This document shows, in pieces, positions 14,615 to 21,546 of a stretch of DNA of 22,191 nucleotides (its first letter is position 1; each line of letters begins with the position of its first letter). The notes under the pieces are model-generated. The model did not search any database. It saw nothing but the letters and a program-made list of their open reading frames with translations, and was not told the origin of the DNA. A program made the translations under genes and the position numbers. The DNA comes from an uncultured bacterium (GTDB lineage Bacteria; Actinomycetota; Coriobacteriia; Coriobacteriales; Coriobacteriaceae), in contig CAJMRN010000025.1 in assembly GCA_905215815.1 (NCBI GenBank), positions 1 through 22,191 on the forward strand. Direction: 5' to 3'.

Positions 14615-14669
14615 ATGAGTACGGATACTCATTACAAGACCCGAGCGACGTCGTTGCCGCCCGGGTCTT
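14615..14669 (-). promoter_or_regulatory. Two adjacent hairpins between binding-protein and permease genes
   Basis: One stem pairs AAGACCCG (14636-14643) with CGGGTCTT (14662-14669). A second perfect 7-bp stem is ATGAGTA (14615-14621) with TACTCAT (14626-14632). No T run follows on the minus strand. Structures here are common after binding-protein genes and favour higher levels of the binding protein than of the membrane parts. Confidence 0.55.
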
Positions 14670-14731
14670 TGCTTCAACTATGAGGATACGGTCCCAACGA
14701 CCGACATCCTGCATACAGACTCAAGCGAGTC

Positions 14732-16345
14732 TTACGCCTTGACGGTCGCAACGCCCCTGAAGGACATGCTCGTCGTGCCGATGCCCTTGAAGCCATCGAG
14801 GGCCTCGCCGTTGGGCGCAGTGGACGGATCGTCCCAGGAAGCGGAGACGGTCTTGACGTGGACAACGGGGTACAGAACGGCGTTCTCGGCAATGATGTCG
14901 AAGCACTCGTTCCACTTCTTCTGCTGCTCGTCGCCCTCGGCGGCAAGAGCCTCGTCCATGAGACCGTGGAGCTTCTGCCACTCAGCGGACTCCTTCCACG
15001 GGCAACGGGTCTGCATCCAGACGTTGTCGCCGTACCACCAGTTGAGCAGCAGGTCGGGGTCGGCGCCGAAGCAGGAAGGATCGCCAGGGGCAAGGAGGAT
15101 ATCGTAGGCCTCGCCGCCGTCGATAGCAGCGTAGGTGGCCGGCGAGGTATCGGTCTGGATGGTCACATCGAAGCCGAGAGCGTCGAGGTCGTTCTTGACC
15201 TGGGCGGCCATGCCCTTAATCTGCTCGTTGTCGGTGGTGCGCAGGGTGATGGCACCCGGGGTGATGCCAGACTCCTCGATGAGCTTCTTAGCCTTCTTGG
15301 CGTCGGTCTTGTACACCGTGGAAGCCTCATGATAGTTGGTGAAGCTCTTGGGCAGGTAGCAGCTGGCAGCGGTGGCAAGGCCGGCGAAGGTGTTGCTGAC
15401 CATCTTCTCGGTGTCGAGCGCATACATGACAGCCTGACGGACCTTGACGTTGTTCCAAGGCTCCTTGGCGACGTTGAACATGATGAAGCGGGTGCCGAAA
15501 CCCTGAACGTTATCGATCTTGCAGCCGGCGTTCTCGAGCTGGTCGACGGCGTCAGCGGTAACGAGCTCCATAACGAGCGTGGAGCCCTCCTGCTGAGCGG
15601 TAACGCGAGCGGTGGGGTCGGTCAGGATGCTGTACTGGATCTTCTTATCCTCGGCAGCATACTCACCGTTGTACTCGGGGTTGGGAACCAGGGTGATTTC
15701 GGTATCGGAGATAGAGTCGTACATCCAGGGGCCGGAGCCGATCGGCTGCTTGGCGCGATCCTCCTCGGCCTGCGTGGCCGGGGTAACACGGACGATGGCC
15801 AGACGATCCTTGAGCAGGGAGAAGTTGGGGACCTTGGTCTTGACCGTCACGGTGCTGGCGTCCTTGGCCTCGATGGACTCGAAGGGCTGGAAGAACGGAG
15901 CATAGGTAGCGGAAGCGGCGCAAGCGGTGTAGGAGGCGACGACATCGTCAGCGGTGACCTCGGTGCCATCGGAGAACTTCGCGCCCTTGCGGATGGTGAC
16001 CTCGAACGTGGTGTCGTCCACGGACTTGGGATCGTCGGTGGCGAGCTCGTTGAAGGTGCTGTAGTCGTGGTAATCGATACCGTAGAGGCCCTCGACGACG
16101 TGCCAGTTAGCACCCAGGCCCACAGCGGAGCCGGTGCTGGCGGGATCGAAGCTGGACGGAGCGTAAGCGGAACCAGCGGTGATCACGCCGCCGCCACGGT
16201 TGGCGGAATCGGTGGAACCGGAAGCGGAACCCTCGTCGCTAGAGCTGCCACCGCAGCCGGTGAGACCAAGCCCTGCGACAGCAGCGACGCTGCCGGTGAG
16301 GCCGAGGAACGAACGCCTGGACATACCCTTGTTGATGATGGCCAT
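14732..16345 (-). CDS. Solute-binding lipoprotein, SBP family 5, Tat-exported
   Basis: This is a 537-residue extracytoplasmic binding protein of family 5 (DppA/OppA/NikA type), anchored by a lipid on the outer membrane face. Residues 8-14 read MSRRSFL, a twin-arginine signal, followed by a hydrophobic stretch and the lipobox LTGC with Cys31 as the lipidated residue. The mature part begins with a Gly/Ser/Asp-rich linker. Family blocks include KFSDGTEVTADDVVASY and the lobe sequence DILLAPGDPS. The ATG at 16343-16345 is chosen for AGGAG 5 nt upstream; a TTG at 16358 overlaps that site. It is the first gene of the transporter and probably defines its solute. The family contains peptide, nickel and, in Haemophilus ducreyi (SatA) and Bifidobacterium, sialic acid binders. 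The context suggests sialic acid here; the sequence alone does not prove it. Confidence 0.9.
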   Translation of the reverse strand: MAIINKGMSRRSFLGLTGSVAAVAGLGLTGCGGSSSDEGSASGSTDSANRGGGVITAGSAYAPSSFDPASTGSAVGLGANWHVVEGLYGIDYHDYSTFNELATDDPKSVDDTTFEVTIRKGAKFSDGTEVTADDVVASYTACAASATYAPFFQPFESIEAKDASTVTVKTKVPNFSLLKDRLAIVRVTPATQAEEDRAKQPIGSGPWMYDSISDTEITLVPNPEYNGEYAAEDKKIQYSILTDPTARVTAQQEGSTLVMELVTADAVDQLENAGCKIDNVQGFGTRFIMFNVAKEPWNNVKVRQAVMYALDTEKMVSNTFAGLATAASCYLPKSFTNYHEASTVYKTDAKKAKKLIEESGITPGAITLRTTDNEQIKGMAAQVKNDLDALGFDVTIQTDTSPATYAAIDGGEAYDILLAPGDPSCFGADPDLLLNWWYGDNVWMQTRCPWKESAEWQKLHGLMDEALAAEGDEQQKKWNECFDIIAENAVLYPVVHVKTVSASWDDPSTAPNGEALDGFKGIGTTSMSFRGVATVKA

Positions 16346-16709
16346 GTCTTCTCCTATCAATAGAGAATCTTACCCGGGAGCACCTAGACTTGCCCCCGCG
16401 CAACTTGCGGACGATATATACCTTACCTACCGACAAACCCAACTTGGGTGCCGCGCTCGGCGACCGATACATACATCCGCTTGAACGGTATTTACTACCG
16501 TTCACCGAAATCGTTGACAAACAAAATGGCAGACAGTAAGCATCGACGAGGTGAGATATCAGTCATCGTCAATCCGCAGGATAGCAGCGCTTTTCCTTCG
16601 GCGTAGTCAAACGTTTTAGCGTTAATAAAACGAGAAATCAGCAGGCAATCATAGCGAAATATAAGGTTGAAATTCGCGCAATCATATATATCAGTTGTTT
16701 AGGGTGAGT
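16346..16709 (-). promoter_or_regulatory. 364-base regulatory gap upstream of the sugar transporter operon
   Basis: No convincing gene is seen here. A candidate minus-strand promoter is TTGGGT (16442-16437), 16 nt spacing, TATATA (16420-16415), giving a leader of roughly 60 nt. The -35 overlaps a 13-bp palindrome, ACCCAA-C-TTGGGT (16437-16449). A second possible -35, TTGTCA, lies further upstream near the perfect dyad at 16483-16503. An inverted pair CGTTTTA/TAAAACG occurs at 16612-16632. No clear terminator for uvrC is visible, so some readthrough into the operon is possible. Confidence 0.45.
16483..16503. promoter_or_regulatory. Perfect 21-bp dyad, candidate operator of the nan operon
   Basis: The arms GAACGGTA and TACCGTTC are exact reverse complements separated by TTTAC. 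The dyad sits about 140 nt upstream of the binding-protein start and about 60 nt upstream of the likely -10. Its symmetry and length fit a dimeric repressor or activator site. The regulator is not encoded in this window. Confidence 0.55.
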
Positions 16710-18650
16710 TTAGTTTTCGGATCCACTTGTGGAGGCTTTGTCTCGCTCTTCATTCCAGGCAGCAAGAACCTCATGGACCGATCTTGCGACATCGGCAGGA
16801 ACGCCTCGAACTTCTGCAATCTCTTTCTCGCTCGCCGCGCGCAACCGTTTCATCGAGCCAAAATGGCGCATAATGGCACGTTTTCTGGTGGGTCCCACGC
16901 CTGGAACATCGTCGAGCACCGAGACCGTCATTGCCTTATCGCGCAGCTCGCGATGGAATGTAATGGCAAAACGGTGCGATTCGTCTCGCACCTGTTTGAT
17001 TAGGTAGAGCGAAGCGGACCCTGTCGGCAGCACGACAGGCGTCTCGTCCCAAGGCACGAAAACCTCCTCATCGGCCTTCGCCAAGCCGCAAACTGGTATA
17101 TCGAGCCCAAGGGCCTCAAGTTGCTTAATTGCAGCCGTCAATTGCGGCTTGCCGCCGTCGACAACAAGCAAATCGGGGCGCGAGCCAAAGCGCTCATCGG
17201 CCATGCGCTCGGGAGCGTAGCGCCGACCAAGGACCTCGGACATCGACACGAAGTCGTTCGCCTCGTCCAGTTCGGCCTGGATTTTAAAGCGTCGGTACTG
17301 ACTCTTGTCGGCACGGCCGTTGGTAAACACCACCATCGACGCAACTGTGAAGGTGCCATGCAGCGTGGAAATATCGAAGCACTCGATACGCATCGGAGGC
17401 TCGGGCAGTGCCAGAGCACTCTCAAGCTCCAAAAGTGCCTGATTGGTGCGATCGTCGGCATAACCCGTGCGCATCATGTAGCGCATAAGGGCATGACGGG
17501 CATTTCTGGATGCCATATCGAGTAATCGATGCTTTTCGCCGCGCTGAGGTCTATGGAGATGGCAGGAGCGCTCGCGCTTGGCCGCAAGCCACTCCCCCAG
17601 CGCCTCCGCGTCCTCAAGCTCAACAGAAAGGTTAATCTCAGCTGGAATATCAGCTGTCTCGTCGTAATAGCGCTTAAGAAAGCCCGATTGAAGTTCCTCT
17701 TCGTCGACATCCAAACCCTTATCGAGAATGAACTCGCAGGTTCGAACCGTTCGGCCCTCGCGCACGACAAAGACGCAGGCAGCCGAGATGGTCTCCTCGC
17801 GATAAAAGCCAATGACATCGATATCGACACTGGACGGAAATACGACCTGTTGGCGATCATCCAGGCCCCTGATGACATCTAGACGACGCTTGACGCGCGC
17901 CGCACGCTCAAAATCGAGCGCCTCGGCAGCCTCTGCCATCTCGGTCGTGAGCTCGTCGACGACATCCTTGCGATGGCCAGACAAAAAGCGCTCGACGCGC
18001 TTAACGTTCTTGGCATAGTCGGCGGGAGAAATCGCACCGACACACGCTCCCGGCCCTCGGCCGACATGATAGTCAAAGCAAGGCCGTCCGTTTTGCGCGC
18101 AAATCATATTGACGATATCTTCTTCGCCCTTGTGGGACTCGACAATACGGCGGCATCGACGCCACTCCGCACAAGCCGCCGAGCAGATCGGGATCACCTT
18201 GCGCAACGTATCAATGGTCTCACGTGCCGCGCGGCTGTCGGTATAGGGACCAAAATAACGCGTTCCCGGCTTATGGCGCTCACGCGTATATTTGATAGCT
18301 GGGAACAGATCGCTCTTGGTGATAGCGATAAAGGGATAGCTCTTGTCGTCCTTAAGGTCCACATTAAAGTACGGATGGTACTGGCCGATCAGGTTGCGCT
18401 CGAGTACAAGCGCCTCGTGCTCGGTCTCCACCACGATATAGTCGAAACTCGCCACCAGCTGCATCATAAGTGGAATCTTCTGACGCTCATCTTGCAGCGT
18501 TACGTATTGGCGCATGCGGGCGCGCAGGTTTTTCGCCTTACCCACATAGATGACATCGCCCTTGGCATCTTTCCAAAGGTAACATCCGGGCTGCGTGGGA
18601 ACACGCGAAACCTGCTCGGCGAGTGTTGGAATGTTGTCGTGACCGGCCAC
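16710..18650 (-). CDS. uvrC: Excinuclease ABC subunit C
   Basis: UvrC makes both incisions in nucleotide excision repair after UvrAB finds damage. The protein is 646 residues, slightly longer than the usual 600-620. The N-terminal GIY-YIG nuclease is at about 20-100 (PGCYLW, IYVGKAKNLRAR). The cysteine-rich segment is at 156-203 and the UVR helix pair near 240-275. The RNase H-like second nuclease shows FDISTLHGT, VVDGGKPQL and SHRFAITFHR. Two helix-hairpin-helix units (DVPGVGPTRKR and EVRGVPADVA) end the protein. The cysteine segment is unusual: Cys156 and Cys191 are separated by a roughly 23-residue insertion with three extra Cys (160, 166, 184), and the usual GRC is GRG at 197-199. The start is a GTG 6 nt after the murJ stop, with only a weak TAGG ribosome site, suggesting coupling to murJ. 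Confidence 0.96.
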   Translation of the reverse strand: MAGHDNIPTLAEQVSRVPTQPGCYLWKDAKGDVIYVGKAKNLRARMRQYVTLQDERQKIPLMMQLVASFDYIVVETEHEALVLERNLIGQYHPYFNVDLKDDKSYPFIAITKSDLFPAIKYTRERHKPGTRYFGPYTDSRAARETIDTLRKVIPICSAACAEWRRCRRIVESHKGEEDIVNMICAQNGRPCFDYHVGRGPGACVGAISPADYAKNVKRVERFLSGHRKDVVDELTTEMAEAAEALDFERAARVKRRLDVIRGLDDRQQVVFPSSVDIDVIGFYREETISAACVFVVREGRTVRTCEFILDKGLDVDEEELQSGFLKRYYDETADIPAEINLSVELEDAEALGEWLAAKRERSCHLHRPQRGEKHRLLDMASRNARHALMRYMMRTGYADDRTNQALLELESALALPEPPMRIECFDISTLHGTFTVASMVVFTNGRADKSQYRRFKIQAELDEANDFVSMSEVLGRRYAPERMADERFGSRPDLLVVDGGKPQLTAAIKQLEALGLDIPVCGLAKADEEVFVPWDETPVVLPTGSASLYLIKQVRDESHRFAITFHRELRDKAMTVSVLDDVPGVGPTRKRAIMRHFGSMKRLRAASEKEIAEVRGVPADVARSVHEVLAAWNEERDKASTSGSEN

Positions 18651-18656
18651 GTTTGC

Positions 18657-20906
18657 CTACTTGCGGCGAAGCAGCGAGGAGACCTCGGGCACCTTAAAGG
18701 CGATGGCCAAGCCAATGGTGACGGCGAGCGAGACGATGCCCGCAACGCAAACATAGCCCAAGGTAATCAGAATCGAGCCGCCGAGCGCGCCGAAAAAGTG
18801 CTCAAGCGTCCACATGACACCGGCACCCGCAGCCGCACCCAGGCCTCCAAGCAAAAGGCCAAAGAAACCGCCATGCAGAATAGATTTGACCTGAAGGCCA
18901 TGCAGGCGACGGCGCAGCCACCACAGCGAGCAGCCAACCAAAATCACGTAGTCGACAACATACGAAAGTGCGATCGCAGGCATGCCGTAGCCAAGCACCA
19001 CGCCAAACAACAGCACCGAACCGACCTGTCCGATGGTGGAGTAAAGACAATAACGACCGAAGGGCTTCATATCGAGCAAGGCCGAGAAGCTCTTCTGCAT
19101 AAGCACAACCGCTCCGTAAAGTGGCAACGAAGGAGCCTGGTAAATAAGGAACTCCGACACCAACGCAACACCAGACTCATCGAACTTGCCAGTGCAGTAG
19201 ATCATATTGAGCGGGCGGGCGAAGACGATCAAATACAGTGCAAATGGAATTAGGAAGAAGAGAATCTGAGCAACGCCGTTCGAGATGCCGCTGCGAACGC
19301 TATCGTAGTCTTGCTCCTGAGCATCATGCGAAAGCTCGGTATATAGCGCCGTCGAGAGCGAGACTGCGATTAGAGCATAAGGCAGGGTATACCACAAGCG
19401 CGCGTATGCAATGACAGAAGGTCCGGTCTCGGGCTGCACCACCAGCGCGGCGGCATTGATAATGGAGGTCTGGACAAACGTGCACACCGTGGCGAGCAGC
19501 GTCGGGATACCGAGCGCAATCGTCTGACGAAGCGCAGGATCCTTAAAGTCGATATGGATATGGGGATGCACGCCGTACTTGCCAAGCGCGGGAATCTGGC
19601 AGGCCATCTGGACAAAGACGCCGAGGGTCGTGCCAGCCGAAATCAAGATGATGCCTGCATGCTCGCCAAATTGCGCGGACACGGGCGCAAAACCAATAAA
19701 GCTGGCGATAACGATCACGTTGTTCAAAACGGGGGCGAACGTCGACCAAAAGTAATCGCGATGCGCGTTGAGAACGCCCGAGAACACCGAGCCCAGACCA
19801 TAAAACAATATCTGGATGGCAAAGAAACGGAACATGAACGCAGCGGTATCCATGCTGCCGCCGTCACCCGAAAGGAACGATTGCGTCCAAATAAAGCCCG
19901 GAGCGAACACGGTACCCAGCACCGAAATGCCGCCCAGCAGCAAGAGCAGGATGCCAAGCAGGTTGCCCACATATTCATTTGAGGCTTCGCGGCCCTGTTC
20001 ACGCCTCACGCCCATGTACACGGGCAAAAACGCCGTCACGAGCATGCCGCCCATCACGAGTTCGTAGAGCATATTGGGCAGGTTGTTAGCGACCTGATAG
20101 GAGGACGAGAGCAGCGACATGCCGATGGCGGCTGCCATGGCCCACGTGCGGATGAAACCGGTGACACGCGACAAAATGGTCAATACGGTCATAAGGCCGG
20201 CAGACCGACCAACCGTGGAGTAGTCGGACGAGCCCATATCGTCTATGTGATCCTGAGATTCCATGTGAGACTCAGACTGAGGCTCAATCTCATCCACAGA
20301 GGAAAGAGACCTGTTCGCTGAAAAGGAATCATCGACTAAGATCGCATTGTCACCAGACGCGGCATGACCCCCAAACACCGTATCGACTTCCTGTGTGGCA
20401 GCACCTCGACCAGAAAACGACAAGGGATCCCAATCGTCATCGTCATCGACCGTCACGCCTTCGACGAGACCAATTGAACCGAGCGGAGACCATTCATCAT
20501 CTGAAAGCAACGATTCGCCGTCATCGGGAGCGTCCTGCGGTGCAGGGCTAACGGCGGCCGCGCCCTGATGCGAACTTTTCCCTTGTGCGGCCATCAAAAA
20601 CACCGCAGTCTCATCGGGACGCGGGGCATGAGGCTTATCCGAAGTGCTGGACATCCGATCAACGCCTGTACGAGCAGCGGCCAAAAACACGGCCGTCTCG
20701 TCGGGTCGAGTCGAGGAAAGAGACGAACGAGAAGGCGCCGGACCGGCACCGGCGGCACGCAAATACACCGCCGTCTCACCCGGGTCGGCGGCAGCCGACC
20801 AGACTTTACGAATCTCATGTTCGACCGAAGCCAGCTCAGACGAAGACGCCGAGGGGGTCGGCCCTTTTGCAAAATGAGCCCCGCGCTTTGCATCTTCCTG
20901 AGGCAT
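18657..20906 (-). CDS. murJ: Lipid II flippase MurJ with a long cytoplasmic N-terminal tail
   Basis: MurJ (MviN) flips lipid II across the membrane for peptidoglycan synthesis. The protein is 749 residues, against about 510-540 for a minimal MurJ. Residues from about 236 onward form the multi-helix MOP-family core, with SRVTGFIRTWAMAAAIG at its start, NLPNMLYELVMGGML, VFSGVLNAHRDYF and LYTELSHDAQEQ. Residues 1-235 are hydrophilic and acidic. They hold three repeats of ETAV(Y/F)L-x-AA with Thr45, Thr71 and Thr100, and two acidic motifs DDEWSPL and DDDWDPL near 136-162. No C-terminal kinase-like domain such as that of mycobacterial MviN is present. The ATG at 20904-20906 is 3 nt after the ybaK stop with AGAGGA upstream. 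It is followed 6 nt later by uvrC. The tail probably serves phospho-dependent regulation (inference). Confidence 0.94.
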   Translation of the reverse strand: MPQEDAKRGAHFAKGPTPSASSSELASVEHEIRKVWSAAADPGETAVYLRAAGAGPAPSRSSLSSTRPDETAVFLAAARTGVDRMSSTSDKPHAPRPDETAVFLMAAQGKSSHQGAAAVSPAPQDAPDDGESLLSDDEWSPLGSIGLVEGVTVDDDDDWDPLSFSGRGAATQEVDTVFGGHAASGDNAILVDDSFSANRSLSSVDEIEPQSESHMESQDHIDDMGSSDYSTVGRSAGLMTVLTILSRVTGFIRTWAMAAAIGMSLLSSSYQVANNLPNMLYELVMGGMLVTAFLPVYMGVRREQGREASNEYVGNLLGILLLLLGGISVLGTVFAPGFIWTQSFLSGDGGSMDTAAFMFRFFAIQILFYGLGSVFSGVLNAHRDYFWSTFAPVLNNVIVIASFIGFAPVSAQFGEHAGIILISAGTTLGVFVQMACQIPALGKYGVHPHIHIDFKDPALRQTIALGIPTLLATVCTFVQTSIINAAALVVQPETGPSVIAYARLWYTLPYALIAVSLSTALYTELSHDAQEQDYDSVRSGISNGVAQILFFLIPFALYLIVFARPLNMIYCTGKFDESGVALVSEFLIYQAPSLPLYGAVVLMQKSFSALLDMKPFGRYCLYSTIGQVGSVLLFGVVLGYGMPAIALSYVVDYVILVGCSLWWLRRRLHGLQVKSILHGGFFGLLLGGLGAAAGAGVMWTLEHFFGALGGSILITLGYVCVAGIVSLAVTIGLAIAFKVPEVSSLLRRK
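20589..20786 (-). repeat. Three ETAV(F/Y)L repeats in the MurJ tail
   Basis: Three copies of a short peptide repeat are encoded at 20751-20786 (DPGETAVYLRAA), 20676-20708 (RPDETAVFLAA) and 20589-20621 (RPDETAVFLMAA). They are spaced 26 and 29 residues apart. Codons differ between copies, so the peptide rather than the DNA is conserved. The core T-A-V-F resembles the phosphothreonine site T-S-V-F of mycobacterial GarA. Confidence 0.75.
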
Positions 20907-20909
20907 CGC

Positions 20910-21410
20910 TCAGTCCTCTCTCGTGATCGGGGCGACCGTGGCCCCGCAAAATGCAACTAAATCGTCGGGCGCGACCTCAAGCTGGTAGCCACGCTTGCCT
21001 CCCGAGATAAAAATGGTATCCCAAAGGACGCATGTCTCATCGATCAGCGTCCGGAAGCGTTTTTTCATACCGACCGGGCTGCAACCGCCGCGGACATACC
21101 CCGTCGCGGCGAGCAAATCTTTGACATGCATCATGGTCAGCGTCTTTTCGCCTGCGGCGCACGCGGCGGCCTTGAGGTCGAGCTCGTCGGCAACAGGAAT
21201 GCAGCACACGACATGGTCGTTGGACGGCGTCGTGCAGACCAGGGTCTTAAATCCCTGACCGGGCTCCTCGCCAAGCTGCTCGGAAATCGCGACGCCCAGC
21301 CCCGACGATTCATCGCCATCGTCTTCGTACGTATGGAGAACATAGGAGATGCCGGCGCTTTCCAGCTCGCGCATCGCATTGGTCTTTGGCGTCTTCACGG
21401 CCTTCGACAT
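20910..21410 (-). CDS. ybaK: YbaK/EbsC-type Cys-tRNA deacylase
   Basis: This is a free-standing trans-editing protein of the YbaK/ProX superfamily that hydrolyses Cys-tRNA(Pro), and possibly Cys-tRNA(Cys), in the cytoplasm. The protein is 166 residues, normal for YbaK (about 160). The N-terminal block TNAMRELESAGISYVLHTYE is typical. FKTLVCTTPSNDHVVCCIPVA forms the core strands. The YVRGGCSPVGMKKRF block contains the conserved Gly-Gly-x-Ser-Pro-x-Gly and a lysine pair. A C-terminal ISGGKRGYQLEVAPDDL motif closes the fold. The ATG at 21408-21410 follows AAAGGA by about 8 nt. It heads the ybaK-murJ-uvrC block after the uvrA terminator. A -10-like TATACT lies about 45 nt upstream but without a clear -35. 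Confidence 0.93.
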   Translation of the reverse strand: MSKAVKTPKTNAMRELESAGISYVLHTYEDDGDESSGLGVAISEQLGEEPGQGFKTLVCTTPSNDHVVCCIPVADELDLKAAACAAGEKTLTMMHVKDLLAATGYVRGGCSPVGMKKRFRTLIDETCVLWDTIFISGGKRGYQLEVAPDDLVAFCGATVAPITRED

Positions 21411-21481
21411 GGCATATCCTTTCCCTCACATTCGAACGCAAGGTTTAAGTATATGTCCATTTGCGCGGCATACGCTATCTC

Positions 21482-21524
21482 GACAAAGAGAGCGCCACCG
21501 AATCGTAAGGAATCGGCGGCGCTC
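21482..21524 (-). terminator. Terminator of uvrA
   Basis: On the minus strand the arms GAGCGCCGCCGATTC and GATTCGGTGGCGCTC pair with one wobble and one mismatch around a 5-nt loop. They are followed by TCTTTGTC. The hairpin lies 23 nt after the uvrA stop and ahead of the ybaK start. The T run is modest. Confidence 0.75.
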
Positions 21525-21546
21525 ATGTTTCAAAAACACCTATGTA

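Noticed and set aside
14858..16363. A 501-codon plus-strand open frame opposite the binding-protein gene
   Set aside because: Antisense to a clear lipoprotein gene, with repetitive Gly/Val/Leu/Asp composition and no motif or ribosome site that I could recognise.
16345..16520. A small minus-strand frame in the leader of the binding-protein gene as a possible leader peptide
   Set aside because: It reads out of frame into the signal-peptide codons, lacks a good ribosome site and has no run of regulatory codons.
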